From Rhizobium herbae (GTDB taxonomy: Bacteria; Pseudomonadota; Alphaproteobacteria; Rhizobiales; Rhizobiaceae), in the NCBI RefSeq assembly GCF_017873135.1, contig NZ_JAGGJV010000011.1, positions 62,001 through 126,000 on the forward strand: DNA of 64,000 bases, written 5' to 3'. A program made the translations under genes and the position numbers. Positions 9,855 through 18,767 of this stretch are shown piece after piece. The notes under the pieces were generated by a model. The model did not search any database, was not told the origin of the DNA, and saw nothing but the letters and a program-made list of their open reading frames with translations. Within the stretch, counting starts at the first letter, position 1. Every line of letters starts with the position of its first letter.

Positions 9855-11549
9855 ATGAGCACACCGGAACGAAGCTGCGATCTGGTCATGAAGGGCGGCA
9901 TCACGAGTGGGGTTGTCTACCCGAAGGCGGTCGCCAGGCTGTCGAAAACCTATCGGTTTCGCAACATCGGTGGCACATCGGCCGGCGCCATCGCCGCTGT
10001 CGTCACGGCCGCCGCCGAGTACGGGCGAGACCAAGGAGGGTTCGAGAAAATCGAAGCGCTGCCGAAGGCACTGTCGGCGACGCTGCTTGAGAAGTTTCAG
10101 CCCATCCCCGAATTGCGACCGCTGTTCAATCTGCTGCTAGCCTTGCTTTCGAAGAAGCCGGCTTCAATCCTTGGCGCACTCTTCAGAGGTTATCCAATGG
10201 CGGCGTTGCTCGGCGCCGTCCCGGGGGTTTTTGTAGCACTGATGGCTCTCTTGTCTTGGCATTCCTGGTGGGCAGGGGCGTTATCCCTCAGCCTGCTGGT
10301 CTTGCTCCCGCCCCTCGCGTCCGCGATCGCGGCCGTGCTACAGGTCAGGAGTGGGCTGCCAGCAGCCGATTTCGGCATGTGCAATGGAATGACGCAACCC
10401 TACACGCCGGCCGGACACCCTGCCCTGACCGAATGGCTTGCGGACACCATCGACGCCGTCGCAGGCCGGGAGATAACCGGGTCGCCTCTCGGTGCTCAAG
10501 ACCTTAAATCCCGAGAAATCATCGTGCAGACAGTGACGACGGATATCACCACCCATCGCCCCTATGTCCTTCCAATGGAAAACAATCTGCATTATTTCTC
10601 GCAGAAAGAGTTTCGGGGGCTGTTTCCGGCGCGTGTCGTCGATGCGATGCTGAGCACTCCTCGAGACGGGAGTGACGGGGATCTCCATCCGTTCAAGGTC
10701 GAAAATCTGCCGCTTGTGGTCCTGGCACGAATGAGCTTGAGTTTTCCGGGGCTGATTTCGGCCGTCCCTCTTCATCGTATGGATCACACTTTGATGGGCA
10801 TTGACGAGCAGCAGCGCATGGTTCGCTGCGTGTTCTCCGACGGCGGGCTGTCCAGTAATTTTCCCGTTCATTTCTTTGACCAATTTCTCCCCTCGCGACC
10901 GACATTCGGGATTTCGCTCGGCGAATACAATCCGAAGCAGGAAAAACCAGGGACGAAAGGTGAGACCCGTGTCGTGCTTCCAACTGGCGCCGGACAGGGC
11001 CAACTTTTGCCAGTCTACAATTTCAGTGGGCTGTCTGGATTTGTTTTTGCGCTGTTCGACAGCGCCAAAGACTGGCAGGATTCGCTACAGTCTATTCTTG
11101 CCGGCTACCGGGAACGCATTGTCACTGTCAATCTGAAGAAGGAAGAAGGTGGGCTGAACCTCGAAATGCCGCCCGCGCGCATTACGCAGCTCACGGAGTT
11201 CGGGGATCAGGCCGGCGAACTCATCGCAGACCAGTTCTGCCTCAACGAACATAAATGGCGGCGATACCTGGTCGAGGTGCGCGCCCTTGACGAAATGCTG
11301 CAGGGTTTTGCCGATGCCTATGGCGAGCCTCCGGAACCGGGGTCACTCGACTATGCGACAATCGGGACCTCCTATCAGCCTCTTTCTTACGCGCAACTTT
11401 CAGCCAGGGAGCGGCAGGTGTTGGTTGAGCGCGCGGAAGCAATTGCTGCACTTGGACGCTCTTTCAAAGCCTTGCAGCAGCTCGACACCTTTCAGGCTCG
11501 CCTTCCGAAGAGCCGCAGCAGGATCCGCTCTGTGGCACGGATGGACTGA
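9855..11549 (+). CDS. Patatin-like phospholipase
   Basis: A 564-residue patatin-family lipid acyl hydrolase. The oxyanion-hole segment MKGGITSG starts at residue 12, the nucleophile elbow GGTSAG is at 39-44 (Ser42), and the catalytic Asp is in DGG at 329-331. Residues ~114-165 are strongly hydrophobic and would anchor it in the membrane, an insertion within the catalytic domain. ATG 9855 follows GGAGAG. It lies 15 bases after the HNH gene and so is probably co-transcribed with the ATPase/HNH pair. Patatin phospholipases are known membrane-damaging effectors of anti-phage systems such as CBASS (CapV); whether this one serves the HNH/ATPase pair is unproven. Confidence 0.85.
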   Translation: MSTPERSCDLVMKGGITSGVVYPKAVARLSKTYRFRNIGGTSAGAIAAVVTAAAEYGRDQGGFEKIEALPKALSATLLEKFQPIPELRPLFNLLLALLSKKPASILGALFRGYPMAALLGAVPGVFVALMALLSWHSWWAGALSLSLLVLLPPLASAIAAVLQVRSGLPAADFGMCNGMTQPYTPAGHPALTEWLADTIDAVAGREITGSPLGAQDLKSREIIVQTVTTDITTHRPYVLPMENNLHYFSQKEFRGLFPARVVDAMLSTPRDGSDGDLHPFKVENLPLVVLARMSLSFPGLISAVPLHRMDHTLMGIDEQQRMVRCVFSDGGLSSNFPVHFFDQFLPSRPTFGISLGEYNPKQEKPGTKGETRVVLPTGAGQGQLLPVYNFSGLSGFVFALFDSAKDWQDSLQSILAGYRERIVTVNLKKEEGGLNLEMPPARITQLTEFGDQAGELIADQFCLNEHKWRRYLVEVRALDEMLQGFADAYGEPPEPGSLDYATIGTSYQPLSYAQLSARERQVLVERAEAIAALGRSFKALQQLDTFQARLPKSRSRIRSVARMD

Positions 11550-11794
11550 GGACACCGAACAGAAGGTCTCTGGACATGCATTGATGGCAGAACGGCGTGA
11601 GCGACCTGATGCCTGCACAACTCCAGTCGAGTACCTGCTTGGTGATGCGGCAACAGCCGCACCGGCAGCGAACTGGGCAGGTAATTCGCATCTCAAATTC
11701 ACAATGAGATGCGACGAAAACTTACGTCTTCAACATTACACAAAAGCATACTACCATTAATTGCACGGCTTATCGCACGTCTTGGGGGATTGGC

Positions 11795-13489
11795 ATGCGG
11801 AATTCTCTCTCCAAAAATGGTCTAACGGTCCTGGCCGTCGCCGGCACCTATGTGGTTTTGCTGGGCTTTGACCTGAAAAAGCGAGATTGCGCCGGCCTTC
11901 TCGGCTTCTCGATTCACCGCACCGACCCTGAAGGAAGAGACGCTCGTTTTCTCGAGGGGATGAAGACGTTTACAGAGACGGATCCCGGCTTCCCGCCGGG
12001 CTCGACCTATTCTTCGGAAAAGCAACCGTTTCAGAGCTTTCAATGGGCGGATTATTCCGCCGAGCCCGGCAAGACATATATTTATACGGTCACGGCGCTG
12101 AAGGGCACGCCGAGCACGCTGGTGCCGTTCAAAGCCGTTTCCGTGAAGGTGACGACCGAGAGCCCGCAAAGCGGCAACCACGACATCTATTTCAATCGCG
12201 GTGTGGCGGCTTCCCAAGAATATGTCCGTCGCTTTGGTGACCGGCTTCCCAAAGACGTGCAAAACGGGCAAGCCTTTATTTGGCTTTCCCGTGGTCTATA
12301 CGAAGCGATGAAGTCGTTTGTCGAAGATTGCGTTCCCGGCAAGCATCAGCTCCGGATCTCCGCCTACGAGTTGAACTACGAGCCATTTTTGATGGTTTTG
12401 AGACAAGCGGCAAGCCGCGGGATCGACATCAAAATCATATTTGACGCCCGCAAGGCGCAGCCCCAGAAGGCAAACCGCGAAGCGATCGCCGCGGTGGATG
12501 CCGAGAGACCTGATCTCACTGTCAAGCTCACCGATATCTGTATCGAACGGAAGGCCAATCCATCCTATATCTCGCACAATAAGTTCATGGTGAAGATCGA
12601 GAACGGACAGGCGTCCTCCGTCTGGACCGGCGGTGCCAACTTCTCTGACGGCGGAATTTTCGGGCATTCAAATGTTGCCCATGTCGTCGAGGAACCGGCT
12701 ATCGCCGACCTCTACCTAAAGTATTGGACTGCCATGGCCACGGACGATCCCGGGGTTCGTGAACTCGTGCCGATTGTCGAGCAGTTGACCCCACTTCCTT
12801 CGTCGCCACGGCAATCGGGAACAGGTGCGATCTTCAGCCCCCGGAAAACACTGGCCGCCCTCTCCTGGTATGCCGGCCTCGGCAAAGCTGCGAACGAAGG
12901 TCTGTTCATGACGTTCGCATTCGGTATCAACGATCTCTTCAAGGATGTATATCGGACTGCGAAGGCACCATTCCGGCTCGCTTTGCTGGAGGCGGCGACA
13001 CGTCCCATGAAGAAGGGGTCGCCGGAACTGAAGGCGGAACAGGAAGCCGTCCAGGCGCTGCGCAATATGCCGGAGAATACCTTTGCGATCGGATCGATGA
13101 TTGCCACGAACAAGATCGACGGATGGGTGAAGGAGCAACTCAGCGGCCTCAACGGCAATGTCGACTACATCCACAACAAGTTTATGCTCGTCGATCCACT
13201 GTCCGACAATCCAATCGTGGTCGCCGGCTCTGCAAACTTCAGCGATGCATCGACGAAACAGAACGATGAGAACATGATCGTTGTGGTCGGCAACAAACGG
13301 GTAGCCGACATTTACCTGGGCGAATTCATGCGGCTTTACACCCATCACGCGTTTCGCGAGTCTTTGGCGTGGCGCAAGCCGAACGATCCGCCCAAGCCTT
13401 TAAGAACCGACGATTGGTGGCAGACGTATTTCGGAAACACCGCCCAATCGGCACGCCGGCAGTTTTTTGCGCGATCGAGCCAGGTCTAG
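11795..13489 (+). CDS. Phospholipase D-like protein with N-terminal FN3-like domain
   Basis: A 564-residue protein. The first ~120 residues resemble a fibronectin-III-like beta domain. Two PLD active-site motifs follow. The second is canonical: H460-x-K462-x4-D467, followed by GSANFSD. The first has H261-x-K263 but lacks the Asp four residues later, though GGANFSD is kept. Enzymes of this family use the two His residues in phosphodiester hydrolysis of phospholipids or nucleic acid. No clear signal peptide. ATG 11795 follows GGGGGA. It begins 245 bases after the patatin gene, so it may have its own promoter, and ends 36 bases before the next gene. Confidence 0.8.
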   Translation: MRNSLSKNGLTVLAVAGTYVVLLGFDLKKRDCAGLLGFSIHRTDPEGRDARFLEGMKTFTETDPGFPPGSTYSSEKQPFQSFQWADYSAEPGKTYIYTVTALKGTPSTLVPFKAVSVKVTTESPQSGNHDIYFNRGVAASQEYVRRFGDRLPKDVQNGQAFIWLSRGLYEAMKSFVEDCVPGKHQLRISAYELNYEPFLMVLRQAASRGIDIKIIFDARKAQPQKANREAIAAVDAERPDLTVKLTDICIERKANPSYISHNKFMVKIENGQASSVWTGGANFSDGGIFGHSNVAHVVEEPAIADLYLKYWTAMATDDPGVRELVPIVEQLTPLPSSPRQSGTGAIFSPRKTLAALSWYAGLGKAANEGLFMTFAFGINDLFKDVYRTAKAPFRLALLEAATRPMKKGSPELKAEQEAVQALRNMPENTFAIGSMIATNKIDGWVKEQLSGLNGNVDYIHNKFMLVDPLSDNPIVVAGSANFSDASTKQNDENMIVVVGNKRVADIYLGEFMRLYTHHAFRESLAWRKPNDPPKPLRTDDWWQTYFGNTAQSARRQFFARSSQV

Positions 13490-13525
13490 GACAACCTGTC
13501 TGCAGATATCACCGTTGGGGGAAAC

Positions 13526-14623
13526 ATGAATTATCTTAAAATAGCTGTTATCACTCTGCTCTGCGCGGTTGGAAGCTCCGCAACCGCTGCCGATGTGAAG
13601 TTGGGCAATTGGAATATTCAGACCCTTACCTTTGCCGGCGATCCGCATACCGTTTTCCCGGACGACTATGTGCGCAAAACCGCCGATTTTTCTGACCTGC
13701 GGCTCTGGCGAGATCAAGCGGGCGGGGACGTGTTTTTTCTGCAGGAAGTGACAAGCCCTGCGGCCATCGACGCAGTTTTTCCGGTTTCCGAAGGCTGGCA
13801 GCATTGCATCAGTGGCCAATATGCGCTGGATCAAGGCGCCGTCTCGATGCCGGCATGTACCCGCTCCGACGAAACTGCCTCTAAACCTTTAGGTGATTCC
13901 CGAAGCCAATATACCGCGGTTGCTTGGCGTAATCAGGCAGGCGTCAATGTTGGTCCGGTTGCGGACTATGCGACCCTGAATGTCAAGTCGGCAGATGGCG
14001 ACGGAACGATCCGTGATCTCCGTTGGGGGCTCGACGTTACCGTCGTCGCTGGAGCCGCACGTCTGCGTGTTCTGGTCGTGCACATGAAGTCCGGCTGCTT
14101 TGACGACCGGATCAATTTTCGCCTGTTTACTGTCGATCCGGCAACTACAGCGCCTCAAAAGGACGCTTGTGACACGCTTGGACGGCAGATGTTTCCGCTC
14201 CATGCATGGATCGCGGCGCGAGAGGCAGGAGGCGATGCATGGATGGTTGTCGGAGACTTTAATCGCCGCCTGGATGCTGGGGCAGGACGTAACCAAGACG
14301 AGGTCTGGCAAGCGATCACTGCGTATTCTCCGGGATTCGACGGCCACGACCGCGACAGTCGACAAGATATTGTCGTCTATCGCGCCCCGTATAAGGTCGC
14401 CGCCACTTGCTGGGCCGATACGTCAAATAGCCTCCCCGCGACCCTGTCGGATAGTGACGACTACAACATGCTTCCGATCGAATTTTTCCTGTTCGGCAGC
14501 ATAGCGCGCGCAAATCTCGATCCAGCGTCCGAGAGGCAATTCGCTTGGACACCCTCAATCCCGGAAGATCTTAAGCGACTGTCCGATCACTGCCCGAGTA
14601 CAATCAATTTCCGTGCCCACTAG
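13526..14623 (+). CDS. Secreted endonuclease/exonuclease/phosphatase-fold protein
   Basis: A 365-residue protein with an N-terminal signal peptide (short charged start, hydrophobic run, AxA-like cleavage near residue 22). The mature part has EEP-fold motifs: GNWNIQ near the start, FLQEV (metal-binding Glu), a central GDFNRR and a C-terminal SDHCP. This metal-dependent phosphodiesterase superfamily includes DNase I-like nucleases and sphingomyelinases; the substrate cannot be chosen from sequence. Export to the periplasm or outside is predicted. It starts 36 bases after the PLD gene, so the two are probably co-transcribed. A nuclease paired with a phospholipase could be an exported toxic pair or nutrient-scavenging enzymes. 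Confidence 0.75.
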   Translation: MNYLKIAVITLLCAVGSSATAADVKLGNWNIQTLTFAGDPHTVFPDDYVRKTADFSDLRLWRDQAGGDVFFLQEVTSPAAIDAVFPVSEGWQHCISGQYALDQGAVSMPACTRSDETASKPLGDSRSQYTAVAWRNQAGVNVGPVADYATLNVKSADGDGTIRDLRWGLDVTVVAGAARLRVLVVHMKSGCFDDRINFRLFTVDPATTAPQKDACDTLGRQMFPLHAWIAAREAGGDAWMVVGDFNRRLDAGAGRNQDEVWQAITAYSPGFDGHDRDSRQDIVVYRAPYKVAATCWADTSNSLPATLSDSDDYNMLPIEFFLFGSIARANLDPASERQFAWTPSIPEDLKRLSDHCPSTINFRAH

Positions 14624-14823
14624 TTTAGGTCTAGGAATTTCATGCACGATGGATTTCGCCCGTGGCCATCTTCCCCTGTAAAGGAATGCGCGATGAGGAA
14701 TCGGAAAGAGGGCTGGCGGCGGCATTTGAGAGCGGGGAGCACAAGAGGGTGACGCGGCTGTATCGTAGCGATGACCTGCCAACCTAGCAATGTTGGGTTC
14801 GCGGTCCCGGACGTGCCCCGCCT

Positions 14824-15039
14824 ATGCTTAGGCAGCAAGCTCGCAATCATACCGTCGTAGAAACGCTAAATCTGCGGAGATCTTCTGATTTCATGCTGCA
14901 GCCGGACGCTGATCCTGCTCTCTACGGTGCGATTATTCAGGGCATGTCCGCACAGGCCTGCGACGGCGCCTGCAATGCGCGACTGAAGCGGCTGATGGAT
15001 CTCGCACTCACGGCTTGGCCTGGCAAGCGTAGCAGCTAA
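14824..15039 (+). pseudogene. TetR-family regulator remnant (C-terminal piece)
   Basis: The translated segment ends with GMSAQACDGACNARLKRL and LALTAWPG, matching the pattern at the C terminus of many rhizobial TetR regulators (GLAVQA-DGA-L--LALRAWP). No helix-turn-helix part is present upstream, so it is a decayed fragment, not a working regulator. The rest of 14624-15230 has no recognisable gene. Confidence 0.4.
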
Positions 15040-15230
15040 CGGAGAGATCGGCCCTAAGACACGTGAACTGCTCGTGCTGATAATATATAGAAGTGACCTC
15101 CCGGTATCAATCATCGCACCAGATCGAGCCTCCAGTGGCAAAATTTGTGATTTGGCCAGCGGCAAGATCAATGACGCTGCAGATGCCGATGGCTGCAGCG
15201 ATCGGCGGGTAACGTCCCGCAGCTTGCTCT

Positions 15231-15785
15231 CTACGGTTCTCCGACAATGACAACCGAGGATCGAGGTACTTGGGTAGCGCCATCACCCGGAAAACGTCCA
15301 CCGCAAAAGGTCTCCAGGTCTTTCAGCATTGCAATGACGCGGCGCACGCTATCATCCGGGTCAATGTCCATATCCGCTTCCTCGAGATCCTTGGTCAGAT
15401 TGATGCAGCCCACGCTTCTGAGAAAGCCGATACCCGGATGGATAAGAATCTCCGTGCGGTCACCCGTACCGGCAAGGCCGAGCGCCGGCTTTGGCGTTAC
15501 CGAGAAATCGCAGCTATCGTCGTAGCCAAATGTGGAATAGGCCGCGCCGACATGGGTGACAATTGCATACTCACCTTCTGCAAGCCTGCGACCGTTGCCT
15601 TCGGGTGCGTTGGCCCCTGGACCACCGCATTCCACACAAGTGCCGGTCAGATGTGCTCGCGTCACCCCACCGACCGAGACCCAATAGTGCCCTATCGTCC
15701 GCACTCTCTTGCCACGGCGATGCATTGAATGACGCAGAATGTTCAGCCGCCAGCCCTCCACTGGACCTTTCACCTCGTCGCTCAT
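15231..15785 (-). CDS. DUF5675/YkuD-like protein with HPG...GCIN motif
   Basis: About 184 residues from the Met in MSDEVKGP; an upstream Met in frame would overlap the preceding gene deeply and is not favoured. The central segment EGEYAIVTH and the later ILIHPG...SVGCINL resemble the His/Ser-Gly-Cys core of L,D-transpeptidase-like and DUF5675 proteins. If the Cys is catalytic, the protein could act on peptidoglycan or a peptide, but no signal peptide is visible. It starts ~10 bases after the stop of the alpha/beta hydrolase and is the last gene of a four-gene minus-strand operon. Function uncertain. Confidence 0.6.
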   Translation of the reverse strand: MSDEVKGPVEGWRLNILRHSMHRRGKRVRTIGHYWVSVGGVTRAHLTGTCVECGGPGANAPEGNGRRLAEGEYAIVTHVGAAYSTFGYDDSCDFSVTPKPALGLAGTGDRTEILIHPGIGFLRSVGCINLTKDLEEADMDIDPDDSVRRVIAMLKDLETFCGGRFPGDGATQVPRSSVVIVGEP

Positions 15786-15795
15786 GAAACCTTGC

Positions 15796-16500
15796 CTAGA
15801 ACAAGAGAGCTTGAAGCCTGGCAAGGACCTGGCCCCTGTCATCGGGATGGTCCTCCAGCCAGGTATGGATTTGATGGCCGGCGTGCGGAATGCGTAGAAC
15901 TTCGCGATGACGCGCGTGCGGAGCGCAGTCATAATATGTTGAAACAACTTCCTCAGGTATCACGGCGTCCTCGCTGCCCACAACGACGAGCAGGTTTCCT
16001 CGAAATTCCCCGAGGCTCGAAAACGCGAGAGAGTCTGAATATGAGCCAGGCTTTCGAATGAATGCGGAGAACGTGTCGTCAAACTTCAGATCCTCCGAGC
16101 CTTTCCCATAGGCAGCAGGGCAAAAAAGGATGAGGTTCTTTATAGCTTTGACAGAAGCTAGTTGAGCGGCAACATGGGCACCCATGCTACTCGCAATGAT
16201 CGTGTCTGGACACGCATCAGAAAAAAATTCACAGGCCGCGTTGGCTTCCGCAAGGCGTGTTTGGAGGCTGGAGCCGGAGAGCAGACCGGTGCTATCGCCG
16301 TGGCCCGAGAAATCAAAACACATTGATGACAAACCTTGCGAAGCCAAAACGTCCAGCACATACATAATGCGTTTTCGACTGGCCTTCCCGGCCCCGTGCA
16401 GGGACAGGACCGAGACTGGTTTGTCCGGCACAGCAATCAGTCGAGTCGCAGCCAGAGTGTTGCCGTCGACTACAAATGAAAAGTCTTCAACCTTGGTCAT
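15796..16500 (-). CDS. Alpha/beta hydrolase
   Basis: A 234-residue alpha/beta-hydrolase-fold protein. Visible landmarks are the FDFSGHGDSTG strand-turn, the nucleophile region ASSMGAH (Ser in a variant GxSxG elbow), VVVGSEDAVIP near the acid residue and PHAGHQ carrying the catalytic His. The class includes esterases, thioesterases and acyl-peptide hydrolases; the substrate is unknown. Its ATG overlaps the stop of the dioxygenase gene by four bases and it is followed by the HPG...GC protein after ~10 bases, so all are likely translated together. It may release or trim the product of the dioxygenase. Confidence 0.75.
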   Translation of the reverse strand: MTKVEDFSFVVDGNTLAATRLIAVPDKPVSVLSLHGAGKASRKRIMYVLDVLASQGLSSMCFDFSGHGDSTGLLSGSSLQTRLAEANAACEFFSDACPDTIIASSMGAHVAAQLASVKAIKNLILFCPAAYGKGSEDLKFDDTFSAFIRKPGSYSDSLAFSSLGEFRGNLLVVVGSEDAVIPEEVVSTYYDCAPHARHREVLRIPHAGHQIHTWLEDHPDDRGQVLARLQALLF

Positions 16501-17462
16501 GCTTCCTCTCCCTCGACTATCCTTGATCGGGCCTCCGCACGTAGTTTACGGGACCGCCTTATACTTCCGCTGATGTAAATTCGTTTGAGCCACCGCCCGG
16601 TTCCATCATATTTCGCCTCATAGGGCGCGCGCCCATGCAGTGTTCGGTAGTTGTCGATGTAAAGAGCGTCGCCTCGCTCCAGGATCACGTCCTGCTTGAC
16701 TTCATTCAGCTGCCAAACAAGAGCCGCGAGCGCATCGGCGTGCTCATGATCGGTCGTCCCACCCTCCAGGTAATTGAGATTTGCCTTGATGTAGGGCTGA
16801 CTTTTCGACCCAAACAGAATGCCCTGAAGCACCTTTTCTTCAACGACCGAATGCGCGATATTCGGCGCGATCCTGAAGCTGGGTGAGAAAAGCAGCGGCA
16901 AATGCTCGGCCGCTATATCGATGTCGTCGATGAAGCTCAAAATCGTCGAGGCTCGCTCATCGTTGCGCAGACAGTAGAGACCGAAATACTCCCCCGCATT
17001 TTCATGGAAAGCATCCTCGGTATGGAGATCGAACAGGTTTTTCGATCCCGAACTGATCGGGAGGGCCTCGTTGCCTTTGATAGGCAAAACATTGTTGATC
17101 AGATTGCCGAACTGAATGGTCCGCCAAGTGAATGCGTCTCCAAGCAAGGAGCCGTAGAGCAGATGGAGGATCTCGTCAGCTGACAGGCGCTCTGAGTTGA
17201 GATCGGGCAAGATCTGCGGCGGGGTGGGCTTCTCTTCAAATTGCGGGTTGCCTCGGACGATAATCGCCGGATCCTTTTCACTGGTCCGGAATTCGGCAAA
17301 AAACTCGCGAACTGGGAACGGCAAGGAGCCAGCGTAAAGCGCAGCCCTTACGGCGAAGTCGAGCGGCAGTAGGCTCTCGTTAGACTTCTGGATCGTTTCG
17401 ACCAGATCCAAGATGATGTCCCGCTCGGTATCGGCGAGCACAAGAATATTCGGTTCCTTCAT
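16497..17462 (-). CDS. Fe(II)/2-oxoglutarate dioxygenase, clavaminate synthase/AsnO-like
   Basis: 321 residues from ATG 17462, which has GGAAGAG upstream; a longer in-frame start is less likely. The iron triad is visible: H147-T-E149 in LHTEDAFHE and a distal His (~276) in RTLHGRAPYE, with Arg in TGRWLKR ~14 residues later for the 2-oxoglutarate carboxylate. HxE instead of HxD is the mark of the clavaminate-synthase-like branch that includes L-asparagine and L-arginine beta-hydroxylases, so hydroxylation of an amino acid or amide is the best guess. It lies between an unknown membrane protein and an alpha/beta hydrolase in a tight operon. A specialised-metabolite or signal pathway is possible. 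Confidence 0.75.
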   Translation of the reverse strand: MKEPNILVLADTERDIILDLVETIQKSNESLLPLDFAVRAALYAGSLPFPVREFFAEFRTSEKDPAIIVRGNPQFEEKPTPPQILPDLNSERLSADEILHLLYGSLLGDAFTWRTIQFGNLINNVLPIKGNEALPISSGSKNLFDLHTEDAFHENAGEYFGLYCLRNDERASTILSFIDDIDIAAEHLPLLFSPSFRIAPNIAHSVVEEKVLQGILFGSKSQPYIKANLNYLEGGTTDHEHADALAALVWQLNEVKQDVILERGDALYIDNYRTLHGRAPYEAKYDGTGRWLKRIYISGSIRRSRKLRAEARSRIVEGEEA

Positions 17463-17493
17463 CGCTCTTCCTTCGATTGTTTCACTTTGCGGC

Positions 17494-18306
17494 TTAGCCA
17501 AAGGGGCTCTCAAAATCATGCTTGACGGTGTCCAGAGTGAGCTGAGGCATGGCCTCGAGCTCCCTGCGAATAGACTTCATGACCGGGACGGTCGTGCCGT
17601 CCGAGGTCAGTTCCTGGAGTAGCCGCTCGGCTTCGGGATAAGACAGCGGATAGCGCGAAAGGATCACCTTCAACTGGTAGATATTGTTCGCATTGGAAAT
17701 GCCGGTCATGGCGCCGCACATCCCCAGGTTAACCGGGTTCGGCGACGGCACCGCCGGGTCGGTTTTTAGGCGCCGAACGTTGCGCGTCATTGAGGCGTAG
17801 ACCTTGGACGCAACGCCCTTGGACGAATGCGGGAAATACGTTCGGTAAAGGGTCAAATATTTGACATTACCGGTATATCTGTCCATGACGCCGACAGCAG
17901 CGATGTAGACGAACTCCTTCTTGAAGGTGATGTCACCCTTGTAACCGACAGTATCGGTGCCGATACACTCATGCTGGCTAACAGAGATTGATCGAAGATG
18001 AACCTTGATTTTCATCTTTGACAGCCGGATCTTCGCCGTTAGATTCTTGCGTTGTGTCAACTCCGGCATGATTGGGAGGTGGTATAGGTAGTATTCGCCG
18101 GAGATCCTCCGGATGTCACCGAATTGTTCAGAAAAAAGATACTTCACTGCAAAAACTATGGGATTCAATAAAACCCAACGAAACGGCCACAATATTACAA
18201 GCCAAAAATACTTTATAAAATTTATTTTTAGAGCTTCGTTAAATTCTGGGCTGCTTACTATTGAAGCGACGTAACCGGAAATGTCATGCAAAAACTCCAT
18301 TAACAT
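17494..18306 (-). CDS. Membrane-anchored protein of unknown function
   Basis: A 270-residue protein not recognised. Residues ~30-60 contain one or two hydrophobic segments (YFWLVILWPFRWVLL and following), after which a soluble, beta-rich region begins at ISGEYYLYHLP and continues through alternating polar and hydrophobic strands. No catalytic motif was found. It is the first gene of the minus-strand operon, with ~31 bases to the dioxygenase gene. The 5' part (about 18120-18300) is clearly richer in A+T than the neighbours, which suggests a different origin. The bases upstream to 18596 hold no gene I can support. Confidence 0.6.
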   Translation of the reverse strand: MLMEFLHDISGYVASIVSSPEFNEALKINFIKYFWLVILWPFRWVLLNPIVFAVKYLFSEQFGDIRRISGEYYLYHLPIMPELTQRKNLTAKIRLSKMKIKVHLRSISVSQHECIGTDTVGYKGDITFKKEFVYIAAVGVMDRYTGNVKYLTLYRTYFPHSSKGVASKVYASMTRNVRRLKTDPAVPSPNPVNLGMCGAMTGISNANNIYQLKVILSRYPLSYPEAERLLQELTSDGTTVPVMKSIRRELEAMPQLTLDTVKHDFESPFG

Positions 18307-18596
18307 CTCCTCAAATAGGTTGTCGCTGTCTCGTTGTTGATAATTCCTTACGAATTAATCTAGAAATGCTACGTCGTCCGATGCAAATCGCGGCACGATT
18401 TGTTCGTTCTCAAGCCAAGCAGACTGGTAAAACTTGAGGTAATGTTGAAACTCTATTTACACAAGGCGTCGAGGAAAAAATAAATCGCCGCTTACGTGTA
18501 GAAACGCTGGGGCCGCCGCAACCCGCGAACATCTCGACCGTCATCATTAGGCTGCAACGACTGACCGATCGGTTATCGATCGATCTAGGCGTTTCG

Positions 18597-18743
18597 CTAT
18601 CCGATATTAGGGAAAACCCGTCGTCCGCAAAATACTATCGCAACGGTACCGAGGTCGAGCAGTTCGCGCGAGCTCATGCGGCCAAGTTCGGTAACGGTCT
18701 GACGATACTTGCGCCAGTTGTTGAAAGAGCGTGCTACGTTCAT
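18597..18743 (-). CDS. DUF1127 small protein, C terminus probably frameshifted
   Basis: About 48 residues from ATG 18743, preceded by AAGGGAA. The sequence MNVARSFNNWRKYRQTV then ELGRMSSRELLDLG is a standard DUF1127 (YjiS-like) opening; in rhizobia such small Arg-rich proteins can bind RNA and affect regulation. After DLG the usual short tail is lost and the frame continues to an unrelated end. In the neighbouring frame RCDSILR would continue more naturally, so one base has probably been gained or lost near 18650. It may be a recent pseudogene. Confidence 0.5.
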   Translation of the reverse strand: MNVARSFNNWRKYRQTVTELGRMSSRELLDLGTVAIVFCGRRVFPNIG

Positions 18744-18767
18744 GACGTTCCCTTTTCGTGAGGTCTC

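Noticed and set aside
6718..11549. A retron with PtuAB-type effectors
   Set aside because: No reverse transcriptase and no msr/msd-like inverted repeats around the genes.
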